In this document: in pieces, positions 17,640-24,759 of the stretch | Numbering within the stretch: the first letter of the stretch is position 1 | Layout of the letters: the number at the start of each line of letters is the position of its first letter | Assembly (NCBI RefSeq): GCF_013389365.1 | Contig: NZ_JACADJ010000010.1 | Coordinates: 25,312-89,311, forward strand | Length of the DNA: 64,000 bases | Reading direction: 5' to 3' | DNA from: Desulfobacter latus | GTDB taxonomy: Bacteria; Desulfobacterota; Desulfobacteria; Desulfobacterales; Desulfobacteraceae | Made by a program: the position numbers and the translations under genes | Notes under the pieces: generated by a model | Told to the model about the DNA's origin: nothing | Databases searched by the model: none | What the model saw: only the letters and a program-made list of their open reading frames with translations

Positions 17640-18777
17640 TTTGTAATATTTCCTGTTTTTCCAAAATCGGGTATGACCCCAGCACCTTTAAATACAAGGC
17701 CTGGGTTCGAATCTGTTCAATGGTTTGAAATACAATTTCATCCTGGATGTGTCCTTCAATGTCCATAAAAAAATGATAGCTCCAGTTATAGTGGCGCGTG
17801 GGCCTGGATTCAAGTTTAACCATGTTCAGGCCGGCTCGGTTTACCGGCGAAAGCGCTCTGAAAAGAGCGCCTGGTGTATGATTTGTGGCAAACATGACAG
17901 AGGTTTTATCATGTCCTGTTCTTTCCGGACGATCTCCCCCAATCACAAGAAACCGCGTAATGTTGCCGACATGATCCTGTATTTGTGATGCCACCGGCAG
18001 CAAGTTATAAAAATGAGCCGCTTTGCCCGATGCAATGGCGGCAATCTGTTCATCCTTTGAGGCCATAAGTGCCGCATTTGATGTGGAGGTGGTCTCCATG
18101 ACTATGGCATGGGGCAGATGTTTCTTCAACCAGTTTTTGCACTGCGCAATGGCTTGCGGATGTGAGTAAACGGTTTTAACGTCTTTGAGTTCCCCTGTAA
18201 TTGACAACAGATCATGGGACACGGATTCATAGTGCTCTGCCGTAATATAGGTATCAAATTCGGCAAACAGATCAAGGGTATAGTTAACAGCCCCTTCAAT
18301 GGAATTTTCAACGGGAACAATACCATAATCAAGCTCCTTTCGTTTAATATTGTTAAAAATATCAAAAAAACCGGGTTGTTCTACAAATTCGCCGCAGTGT
18401 CTGAAATAATGAAGGGCTGCTATATGAGAATGGCTGGCAACAGGCCCCAGGTAACCAATGGTTTTCGGTTTCTGGATTTCCCTTGTGGCCGTGATGATCA
18501 CATTGAAAATATACTGGATCAGACTTTCATCGGCAGGGCCGGGATTCATCCGGGAAAGCCGCTCAATCACCATGCGTTCCCGGGTCCGGTCCAGAATCTG
18601 ACCGCCTTTTTGTTTTTTAATCGCCCCGACTTTCTTACCGATCTCAAGGCGTTGGTTAATCAGTTCAAGAATGCACTCATCAATGCGGTCAATTTCCCCA
18701 CGAAGCGGAGACAGAGAGGACGTCTCGCCCCCGGTTTGTTCTTGATTATCTTTTTCCTTGATCTCACGGTCTGTCAT
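17632..18777 (-). CDS. pheA: Bifunctional chorismate mutase / prephenate dehydratase (P-protein)
   Basis: The N-terminal AroQ-type chorismate mutase (about residues 25-105) has LRGEIDRIDECILELINQR and the catalytic Arg/Lys helix VGAIKKQKG. The prephenate dehydratase domain begins TIGYLGPVASHSHIAALHYF, contains YGIVPVENSIEGAVNYTLDL and the catalytic TRF motif (NITRFLVIGG), and is followed by a regulatory ACT domain with ESRPTRHYNWSYHFFMDIEG. It turns chorismate into phenylpyruvate. It is the first gene of the operon and is controlled by the leader-peptide attenuator directly upstream. The ACT domain suggests additional allosteric control by phenylalanine. Confidence 0.96.
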   Translation of the reverse strand: MTDREIKEKDNQEQTGGETSSLSPLRGEIDRIDECILELINQRLEIGKKVGAIKKQKGGQILDRTRERMVIERLSRMNPGPADESLIQYIFNVIITATREIQKPKTIGYLGPVASHSHIAALHYFRHCGEFVEQPGFFDIFNNIKRKELDYGIVPVENSIEGAVNYTLDLFAEFDTYITAEHYESVSHDLLSITGELKDVKTVYSHPQAIAQCKNWLKKHLPHAIVMETTSTSNAALMASKDEQIAAIASGKAAHFYNLLPVASQIQDHVGNITRFLVIGGDRPERTGHDKTSVMFATNHTPGALFRALSPVNRAGLNMVKLESRPTRHYNWSYHFFMDIEGHIQDEIVFQTIEQIRTQALYLKVLGSYPILEKQEILQND

Positions 18778-18809
18778 GTTAATTTCCTTTTTTATAATCG
18801 GCTTTAAAT

Positions 18810-18847
18810 AAAAAAAAACCGCCTCAGGCCTTGCCTGCTGCGGTTTT
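18810..18847 (-). terminator. Rho-independent terminator of the pheA attenuator
   Basis: On the minus strand, AAAACCGC-AGCAGGC and GCCTGA-GGCGGTTTT form the stem, followed by a run of T broken by one A. It lies between the leader peptide and the pheA ribosome site, so it would stop transcription before pheA. Its 5' arm can instead pair with CCT-GCCTG at the end of the leader peptide, giving the antiterminator. Confidence 0.85.
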
Positions 18848-18875
18848 AGTGATTTTAGTTAAATTTATGGGAAAA

Positions 18876-18953
18876 TCAGTAGTCCACAGGCAGGTTGTCC
18901 TTTCTATAAAATCGAGTGCTAAAGTAAACGTTTTTGCTGAAGCTAAAGATCAT
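18876..18953 (-). CDS. PheA leader peptide (Phe/Tyr-rich, 25 residues)
   Basis: A 26-codon frame (stop included) runs from ATG at 18953 to TGA at 18876, with AAGGA about 13 bases upstream. The 25-residue peptide has four Phe (positions 3, 5, 11, 15) and three Tyr (10, 16, 25), far above chance. It lies between a good promoter and an intrinsic terminator in front of pheA. When charged tRNA-Phe is scarce, a ribosome stalled at these codons would leave CCTGCCTG free to pair with the terminator's 5' arm and allow read-through. This is the classic attenuation layout of enterobacterial pheL-pheA. Confidence 0.82.
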   Translation of the reverse strand: MIFSFSKNVYFSTRFYRKDNLPVDY

Positions 18954-18984
18954 TGAACTATTTTTTTCCTTATATTTTTTAAAA

Positions 18985-19013
18985 ACCATATACGTTGGAT
19001 TTGTTTCTGTCAA
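18985..19013 (-). promoter_or_regulatory. Predicted promoter of the pheA-aro operon
   Basis: On the minus strand TTGACA, 17 bases, TATGGT. Transcription would start near 18978, giving a leader of about 25 bases before the Phe-rich peptide and about 170 bases before the attenuator ends. No other gene intervenes; the next gene upstream (corC-like) ends at 19060 on the same strand. Confidence 0.72.
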
Positions 19014-19059
19014 TAGATTCAAACGCAATCAGACACAAGTTTTGATATTATCCCGTAAA

Positions 19060-20307
19060 TCAGGCTTCTTCTACCGGTTTAATAATAAACGACTGAATCC
19101 GGTTGCCATCCATGTCCTTGACCGAAAAGAGCCATTTATTCATGCGGATGGATTCCCCGGGTTTGGGAATACGCTCCACAAGCTCAAGAAAAAATCCCGA
19201 GACCGTATCGTAGTTTGCGGATTCGGGAATACCCAAGTGCAACTCTTTGTTGAGATGATATATGTCTGTCCGACCTAAAACAAGCCACTTATTCCCTTTA
19301 AGCTTGACAATGTCCGGTGTATTTTTATCGGACTCGTCGGCAATTTCGCCAAAAATTTCTTCAACCACATCCTCAAGGGTGACAATACCGGACACCCCAC
19401 CATATTCATCAACCACAACAGCCATATGGCTTTTTTTTGCCTTAAAGGCTTTAAGCAGTGAATCCAGTTTTTTTGATTCCGGTATAAAATACGGTTTTTT
19501 CATAATTGATTTAACATCAAGGCTGTCCAGAGGCGCATCGGAACCTTTATCTTCCAGGTATCTTGAAAATAAATCCTTAATATGCAGAATCCCTACAATA
19601 TTATCTATGTTATCTTCAATTACCGGAATGCGTGAAAATCCTGTTTTTAGAACCTTTGGAATATCCAAACCTTCGGCTGCATCCACCACAAACATGTCTG
19701 CTCTCGGTGTCATAATTTCAGAGCAATACGTATCATCAAATTCAAAAATGTTGGTGATATATTCCCGTTCTTCCTCCTTTATTTCTCCTTCTCCTTCTAC
19801 CACCTCCACCATGGTCATCAGTTCATCTTCGGTTACGGTTTCCTGGGAATTGTATATGGTGCCGTGCAGTTTAGGTATGAAATTAAGCACAAAGATCAAA
19901 GGCCATAAAATTTTTGATAACCAATATATGGGATATATGACTGCCCTTGAAACCACGACATTGTTGTGCGTGGCAAAGGATTTCGGAAAAATTTCCCCAA
20001 AAACAAGAATTAAAAGTGTCATGGCGCCGGTGGCAATTCCCACGGCATTGGACTGAAAATGACCCATGGCAAGGGATGTGGCAAGGGATGATGCACCAAT
20101 ATTTACCAGGTTATTGCCTATGAGGATGGTGGTTAAAAGGGTGTGGGAGGCTTCTTTCATCTCCAGGATAAGCCGGCCGGACTTTGACCCATCTTTGGAA
20201 ATATGAAAGGCTTTGACTTTGGATATGGAGAAAAGCGCTGTTTCGGACATTGAAAAAAAACCCGACAAAAAAAGACAGGCGCATAACAGGATTAATTCGA
20301 AACTCAT
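19060..20307 (-). CDS. HlyC/CorC-family transporter (DUF21-CBS-CorC_HlyC)
   Basis: The protein has an N-terminal DUF21 domain with four hydrophobic segments (LSGFFSMSETALFSISK is the family signature, then ILIGNNLVNIGASSLAT), a CBS pair (EIMTPRADMFVVD, SRIPVIEDNIDNIVGILHIKDL, then MAVVVDEYGGVSGIVTLEDVVEEIFGEI in two parts) and the CorC_HlyC C-terminal domain. These proteins are linked to Mg2+/Co2+ export in the inner membrane. The ATG at 20307 is used; a TTG at 20316 is possible. It is the last gene of the lipid A/outer-membrane operon, about 45 bases after lpxB. Confidence 0.88.
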   Translation of the reverse strand: MSFELILLCACLFLSGFFSMSETALFSISKVKAFHISKDGSKSGRLILEMKEASHTLLTTILIGNNLVNIGASSLATSLAMGHFQSNAVGIATGAMTLLILVFGEIFPKSFATHNNVVVSRAVIYPIYWLSKILWPLIFVLNFIPKLHGTIYNSQETVTEDELMTMVEVVEGEGEIKEEEREYITNIFEFDDTYCSEIMTPRADMFVVDAAEGLDIPKVLKTGFSRIPVIEDNIDNIVGILHIKDLFSRYLEDKGSDAPLDSLDVKSIMKKPYFIPESKKLDSLLKAFKAKKSHMAVVVDEYGGVSGIVTLEDVVEEIFGEIADESDKNTPDIVKLKGNKWLVLGRTDIYHLNKELHLGIPESANYDTVSGFFLELVERIPKPGESIRMNKWLFSVKDMDGNRIQSFIIKPVEEA

Positions 20308-20361
20308 AAACGACAATATTTCCTAATAATTTGAAATTTTAAAAATTCCAGGGCCCTAATA

Positions 20362-21522
20362 TTAGCACCTTTTTGCCCCATGTTTGTGAATCAGGTTCAG
20401 TACAATGGCTGCCGTTCGTTTTGATGCGCCCGGAGAACCTAATCGCCTGCGAACCTGATGGAGCTGCTGTTTATGATTCTCAAGTTCAGGTATCATTGAT
20501 AATACAGTTTCACTTATTCTTCCGGCATTGGCATCGTCCTGGATCAACTCCGGCATCACCTGGCGGCCGACAATCAGATTGGCAAGCCCGATGTATTTGG
20601 TTTTCACAAGTAGCTGTGCAAGCCGGTGGGCCACAACGGACATTTTATAGATTATAACAGTGGGAACAAGATTTAAAGCCGCTTCCAGCGTGACCGTTCC
20701 CGATGCGGCAATCAAAAGGTGGGCCTGGTCAAAAATCTGTTTTGGCCGCCCTGTTACAATCCGGCATAAATCACGGTTTGGATGGTGAAAAACAATATGC
20801 TTAATGCGTTCTTCATGCTGTCTAATACCGGAGGAAATAAGGAATTTTAAATGGGGACAGCGTTTTTTAATCATACCGGCCGAATCGAGCATGACGGGAA
20901 GCAGTTTGTCAATTTCAGCAGATCTGGAACCTGGAAGCAGGCCGATAACCAGATCACCTGACAGACCTTTTTTATTGTTATGGTCTGAAATCAACAGGCT
21001 TTGGGAGTATTCATCCACCAGGGGGTTTCCCACATAGCCGGCAGAAATTTTTTGGGTTTTATAAATGGGGATTTCAAAGGGAAAAATCAGGGCGACATGA
21101 TCCGTAACGCTTGCAATGGTATCCAGGCGTCTTGAATTCCAAGCCCAGACCTTTGGTGCAATATAATAACAGATGGGAATATCATAATGCTGTTTAATAA
21201 ATCTGGCGATTTTTAAATTAAAACCCGGATAATCAATGAGTACAACAGCATCAGGGGGGTCTGTTTTTAATCGTCGCTTAACAAGGGAAAACGCCTGTTT
21301 AATGGCACCTAGCTGTTTGATCACTTGAACAAGTCCCATGGCAGAGAGCTTGTCAATGGAAAAAAAAATGTCTGTCCCCTGCCCTGCCATGGCTTTACCA
21401 CCAATACCCGTGATCCGGGTACCGGGGCAACGTTGCTTTAATGACCGCACCAGGGATGCCCCGTGGAAATCGCCTGAAGGTTCGCCGGCAAGGATCATAA
21501 TATGCCGGGTTTGTTTATTCAT
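20362..21522 (-). CDS. lpxB: Lipid-A-disaccharide synthase
   Basis: This GT19 enzyme starts IMILAGEPSGDFHGASLVRSL, the LpxB signature (GExSGDxxGA). Further motifs are MGLVQVIKQLGAI, VVLIDYPGFNLKIARF, YYIAPKVWAWNSRR, FPFEIPIY, GLLPGSRSAEI and LIAASGTVTLEAAL. It joins UDP-diacylglucosamine with lipid X to make the tetra-acylated disaccharide. The ATG at 21522 is favoured over 21531; it overlaps the end of lpxI by eight bases. The order lpxD-lpxA-lpxI-lpxB gives nearly the whole early lipid A path in one operon. Confidence 0.95.
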   Translation of the reverse strand: MNKQTRHIMILAGEPSGDFHGASLVRSLKQRCPGTRITGIGGKAMAGQGTDIFFSIDKLSAMGLVQVIKQLGAIKQAFSLVKRRLKTDPPDAVVLIDYPGFNLKIARFIKQHYDIPICYYIAPKVWAWNSRRLDTIASVTDHVALIFPFEIPIYKTQKISAGYVGNPLVDEYSQSLLISDHNNKKGLSGDLVIGLLPGSRSAEIDKLLPVMLDSAGMIKKRCPHLKFLISSGIRQHEERIKHIVFHHPNRDLCRIVTGRPKQIFDQAHLLIAASGTVTLEAALNLVPTVIIYKMSVVAHRLAQLLVKTKYIGLANLIVGRQVMPELIQDDANAGRISETVLSMIPELENHKQQLHQVRRRLGSPGASKRTAAIVLNLIHKHGAKRC

Positions 21523-22366
21523 GAACCTCATCCTCGCTTAGAGCGGTTATGCAGATATTGTATTTATCTGCAAGGGCGATCATTTTTTCACGGTCAAATG
21601 AAATTGACTTTTCCGCTTCAAGTACAAGCACATTTACACCTGACCGGTGCATGGTTTCAATGGTGGTGCATCCGGATGCGGGCAAATCAAAGCGTAAGTC
21701 CTGGTGGGGTTTGGATAATTTTACAACTGTGGCCCCATTGCCCCGGCTCAGCCGCCCGCCCCGTTCTATGGTGGCGTCCGTGCCGTCAATGGCTTCTACG
21801 GCAAGGACCGTCCCATTGGAAATAACAAGGCACTGGCCGATATCAAGACGGCCAATGGCTTTGGCGAGTTGCCATCCCTGCTGGATATCTTTTTTTTCTG
21901 ACTTGTCCGGTTTTCGCTTTGTCCAGCATCCTTTGGGGCTGATAAGCTCCGGCAAAAGAAATGTAGACGGTACCAGGGTAATACCCTGCTTTTCCAAAAA
22001 ATCCGCAAAGGATGAAAGGATATTGTCATCGTGCGTACCCGCAGTTCTGGCAATAAAGGCAAGGGCTTTGAAATCCGGTCTTATATCTTTAAAAATATTG
22101 GCCTTGCTGATGGAGCCCATGAGCAGTGCCCTGGTAACACCATGGGATTTAAAATAACGGATCAGTTTACTGAGCTGGCCAAGATAAAGCCATTCAAACC
22201 GGTAGGTCAGTTGGGCAAGTTGGGGGTTGGTTTCGCTATGGAATCCGGCCCCAATAACTTTATAACCGTTTGCACGTGCCTTTTGGGTGAAGAGCAGCGG
22301 GAACTGGCCGCCACCGGCAATCAGGCCGATGCGGGAAGAACAATTATTGCCTTCGCAGGTGTTCAT
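21515..22366 (-). CDS. lpxI: UDP-2,3-diacylglucosamine diphosphatase LpxI
   Basis: The 283-residue protein matches the LpxI (former DUF1009) family: RIGLIAGGGQFPLLFTQKA at the N-terminus, the YLGQLSKLIRYFKSHGV segment, and conserved GTHDDNILSS, GQCLVISNGTVLAVEAIDGTD in two parts, and VKLSKPHQDLRFDLPASG. It makes lipid X from UDP-2,3-diacylglucosamine in place of LpxH, which uses an unrelated fold. It sits between lpxA and lpxB, a gene order seen where LpxI replaces LpxH. Confidence 0.93.
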   Translation of the reverse strand: MNTCEGNNCSSRIGLIAGGGQFPLLFTQKARANGYKVIGAGFHSETNPQLAQLTYRFEWLYLGQLSKLIRYFKSHGVTRALLMGSISKANIFKDIRPDFKALAFIARTAGTHDDNILSSFADFLEKQGITLVPSTFLLPELISPKGCWTKRKPDKSEKKDIQQGWQLAKAIGRLDIGQCLVISNGTVLAVEAIDGTDATIERGGRLSRGNGATVVKLSKPHQDLRFDLPASGCTTIETMHRSGVNVLVLEAEKSISFDREKMIALADKYNICITALSEDEVHE

Positions 22367-22371
22367 GGAAA

Positions 22372-23151
22372 TTAACGTGTCACCCCACGATTGGAATTTT
22401 TTATAAATTCACTGAAAAATACGATTTCAGGCAGTTGTTCAACTTCGGCTTTGGTTCTTTCCACAGCCTGGGTCACTGTCAGTCCGATCCGGAAAAATAT
22501 CCGGTATGCTTTTTTGAGCTGACGAATAACGGAAGTTTCAAAATTATGGCGCTTAAGGCCCACATTATTCAGTCCATGCAGGGTGGCCCTGTCACCTGAG
22601 GCAATGACAAAGGGCGGAATGTCTTTTACCACAGCGGACTTTCCACCAATGTAGGCATAATCTCCAATTTTGACAAATTGATGAATGGCCACCAAACCGC
22701 CGACAGTGGCATAGTTCCCGATTTCAATATGTCCTGCAAGGGTTGAGTTATTGGCAAGGATGACCCCTTTGCCGGTTTTGCAGTCATGGGCAACATGCGT
22801 GTAGGCCATCAGATAATTTTCTTCACCTACCGCAGTGAGACCGCCACCAAACCCCGTGCCCCGGTTAACAGTAACAAACTCACGGATAATAGTGCCCCTG
22901 CCAATGGTAAGGTGGGTGGTCTCACCGTGAAATTTGAGATCCTGGGGCGCGCCGCCAATGGAGGCGTACTGAAAGATATTACAGTCCGGACCGATGGTGA
23001 CATGATCGTCAATCGTGCAGTAAGGACCGATGGTTGTCCTGGAACCAATGGTAACATCTCCTTTAACAATAGTATAAGGCCCAATGGTGACATTCTCATC
23101 TATCCTGGCAGATGAATCAATAATCGCCGTTGGATGAATCGGTTGAATCAT
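22372..23151 (-). CDS. lpxA: UDP-N-acetylglucosamine acyltransferase
   Basis: The protein (259 residues) is a left-handed beta-helix of hexapeptide repeats (ENVTIGPYTIVKGDVTIGS and onward). Family markers include FQYASIGGAPQDLKF, IREFVTVNRGT, YTHVAHDCKTG with the catalytic His, VGGLVAIHQFVKIGDYAYIGG, and the helical tail RHNFETSVIRQLKKAYRI. It adds the first 3-hydroxyacyl chain to UDP-GlcNAc. The start overlaps the lpxD stop by four bases. There is no fabZ between lpxD and lpxA, unlike in most proteobacteria. Confidence 0.96.
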   Translation of the reverse strand: MIQPIHPTAIIDSSARIDENVTIGPYTIVKGDVTIGSRTTIGPYCTIDDHVTIGPDCNIFQYASIGGAPQDLKFHGETTHLTIGRGTIIREFVTVNRGTGFGGGLTAVGEENYLMAYTHVAHDCKTGKGVILANNSTLAGHIEIGNYATVGGLVAIHQFVKIGDYAYIGGKSAVVKDIPPFVIASGDRATLHGLNNVGLKRHNFETSVIRQLKKAYRIFFRIGLTVTQAVERTKAEVEQLPEIVFFSEFIKNSNRGVTR

Positions 23152-24185
23152 GATTGCTCCGTCCGGCTGCTTTCCAGTTTTTTTAACCGTTTTTCAAGGG
23201 AAAGCAGTCGTTTTCTTAAATTTGGCAGCCGGGGTATGATGCGGGCTACCTTCAGCCAGATTTTATGGGGCATATGGGGAATGCCTGAAACAATATCGTC
23301 CGGGCGAACATTGCCGGAGACGCCGGCATAGGGGCCGATAATGGCTCTGTCCCCTATATTCAGGTGACCGGAGATACCGGCTTTACCTGCAATAATTACA
23401 TCTGTGCCGATGGTGGTACTCCCGGCAATCCCCACCTGGGCCACCACCAGTGTATTGTCTCCAATTTTAACATTATGGGCAATATGGACCTGATTGTCCG
23501 TTTTAACACCATTGCCGATGCGGGTTATGCCTAAAGTTCCCCTGTCAATGGTATTACCGGCACCGATTTCACAGCAATCACCGATATGGACGTACCCGGT
23601 ATGTACCAGTTTGGCATGGGCGTGTCCGTCCTGGACAAATCCAAACCCATCAGAACCAATGACGCAATTGGGATGAACAATGGACTGCCTGCCGATTCGT
23701 GTTTTATCCGCCAGTGTGACATTGGGGCTGATCCGGCAGGCATCATTGATCCGGCATTGCTTTCCGATCACCGTATTGGCCATGATGTGTACATGACTGC
23801 CAACGGTGCAGCCCTTCCCGATGCTGACATGGGCCTCAATGCATGTACCGTCGCCAATCGTGCAGTCGTCTGCAATAACAGCCGAAGGGTGAATAAATGC
23901 CGCCAACGGTTCTGCAGGCATCAGGTGCGCCACAACCTTAAAAAACGCAAGTTTTGGGTTATCACTGTAAAGCAGTGTTATGCCTGCCACTGCAGGGGCT
24001 TCATTGGGAACAAGGATGATGCCGGCATTTGTTTCATCCAGTCGGGAGAAAAAGGAATGATCCACCGCAAAAGTCAGATCATTGGGCCCGGCATCGTCAA
24101 AGGAGGATACCGCGGAAATGGTTGTGCCCGGATTCCCATGTATCCGGGCATTGACCATAGCAGCTATTTGGTCTGCTGTGAGCAT
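23148..24185 (-). CDS. lpxD: UDP-3-O-(3-hydroxyacyl)glucosamine N-acyltransferase
   Basis: An N-terminal uridine-binding domain (ISAVSSFDDAGPNDLTFAVD) is followed by a hexapeptide beta-helix with the LpxD active-site segment KTDNQVHIAHNVKIGDNTLV (catalytic His) and GIAGSTTIG. GFGFVQDG and HIGDCCEIGAGNTIDRGTL are typical. It adds the N-linked acyl chain after LpxA and LpxC. The gene starts three bases after the Skp gene's stop and overlaps lpxA downstream. Confidence 0.96.
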   Translation of the reverse strand: MLTADQIAAMVNARIHGNPGTTISAVSSFDDAGPNDLTFAVDHSFFSRLDETNAGIILVPNEAPAVAGITLLYSDNPKLAFFKVVAHLMPAEPLAAFIHPSAVIADDCTIGDGTCIEAHVSIGKGCTVGSHVHIMANTVIGKQCRINDACRISPNVTLADKTRIGRQSIVHPNCVIGSDGFGFVQDGHAHAKLVHTGYVHIGDCCEIGAGNTIDRGTLGITRIGNGVKTDNQVHIAHNVKIGDNTLVVAQVGIAGSTTIGTDVIIAGKAGISGHLNIGDRAIIGPYAGVSGNVRPDDIVSGIPHMPHKIWLKVARIIPRLPNLRKRLLSLEKRLKKLESSRTEQS

Positions 24186-24188
24186 GAA

Positions 24189-24722
24189 TTATTTTTTCTG
24201 AGCGTAGATTGAATTATATTCTTTTATTACCGCATCAGTGACATCCACTGTATCTGCAGCATAGATCACACCGGCGACTTTTTTTTCAATGATCAAAAGA
24301 TATCCTTGTGATTTTCCTAATTTGTTAGTGATCTCAAAAACATCTTTTTGTATTTGGTTTATTCGTTTTCTTTGCAGAATCTTCATTTCCTGGGTATAAT
24401 CAGCATTCATCTTTTTTAAATCATCTGCATTGTCCCGCAGTTCCCTTTGACGTTCAAGCTTTTTTTCAGCACTGAGCACAAGTTCTTCACGCTCTAACGC
24501 CGCTGACATTTCTTGAACTTTTTTTTCCTCAGCCTGGAGTTTTGCCTGAAGTTCATCAAGTTTAGCCTTGAGGTCTTTTTGCATGACTTTGCCGGCACTT
24601 GATTCTTTTAGTATTTTTTCAAAACTGACCACACCGACTTTAGCCGGATCAGCTGCAAAAGCGCTGCAGGTGAACATTGCGGCAACAATCAAAACTGCCG
24701 GAACTATAATACGTTTTTTCAT
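24189..24722 (-). CDS. OmpH/Skp-family periplasmic chaperone
   Basis: The 177-residue protein has a signal peptide (VPAVLIVAAMFTCSAFAA), a short beta segment (KVGVVSFEKILKES) and a long charged coiled coil (about 50-130, EEKKVQEMSAALEREELVL and following), then a C-terminal return (GYLLIIEKKVAGVIYAAD, TDAVIKEYN). This is the Skp layout, a trimeric chaperone that holds unfolded outer-membrane proteins. Its place right after bamA, as in E. coli, supports the role. Confidence 0.9.
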   Translation of the reverse strand: MKKRIIVPAVLIVAAMFTCSAFAADPAKVGVVSFEKILKESSAGKVMQKDLKAKLDELQAKLQAEEKKVQEMSAALEREELVLSAEKKLERQRELRDNADDLKKMNADYTQEMKILQRKRINQIQKDVFEITNKLGKSQGYLLIIEKKVAGVIYAADTVDVTDAVIKEYNSIYAQKK

Positions 24723-24759
24723 TTATGCCTCCGAAGATAAAATTTTAATTTTTTAAAAA

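Noticed and set aside
19262..20056. 264-residue Ser-rich open frame on the plus strand
   Set aside because: Opposite the CorC-like gene; a low-complexity antisense reading of CBS-domain codons.
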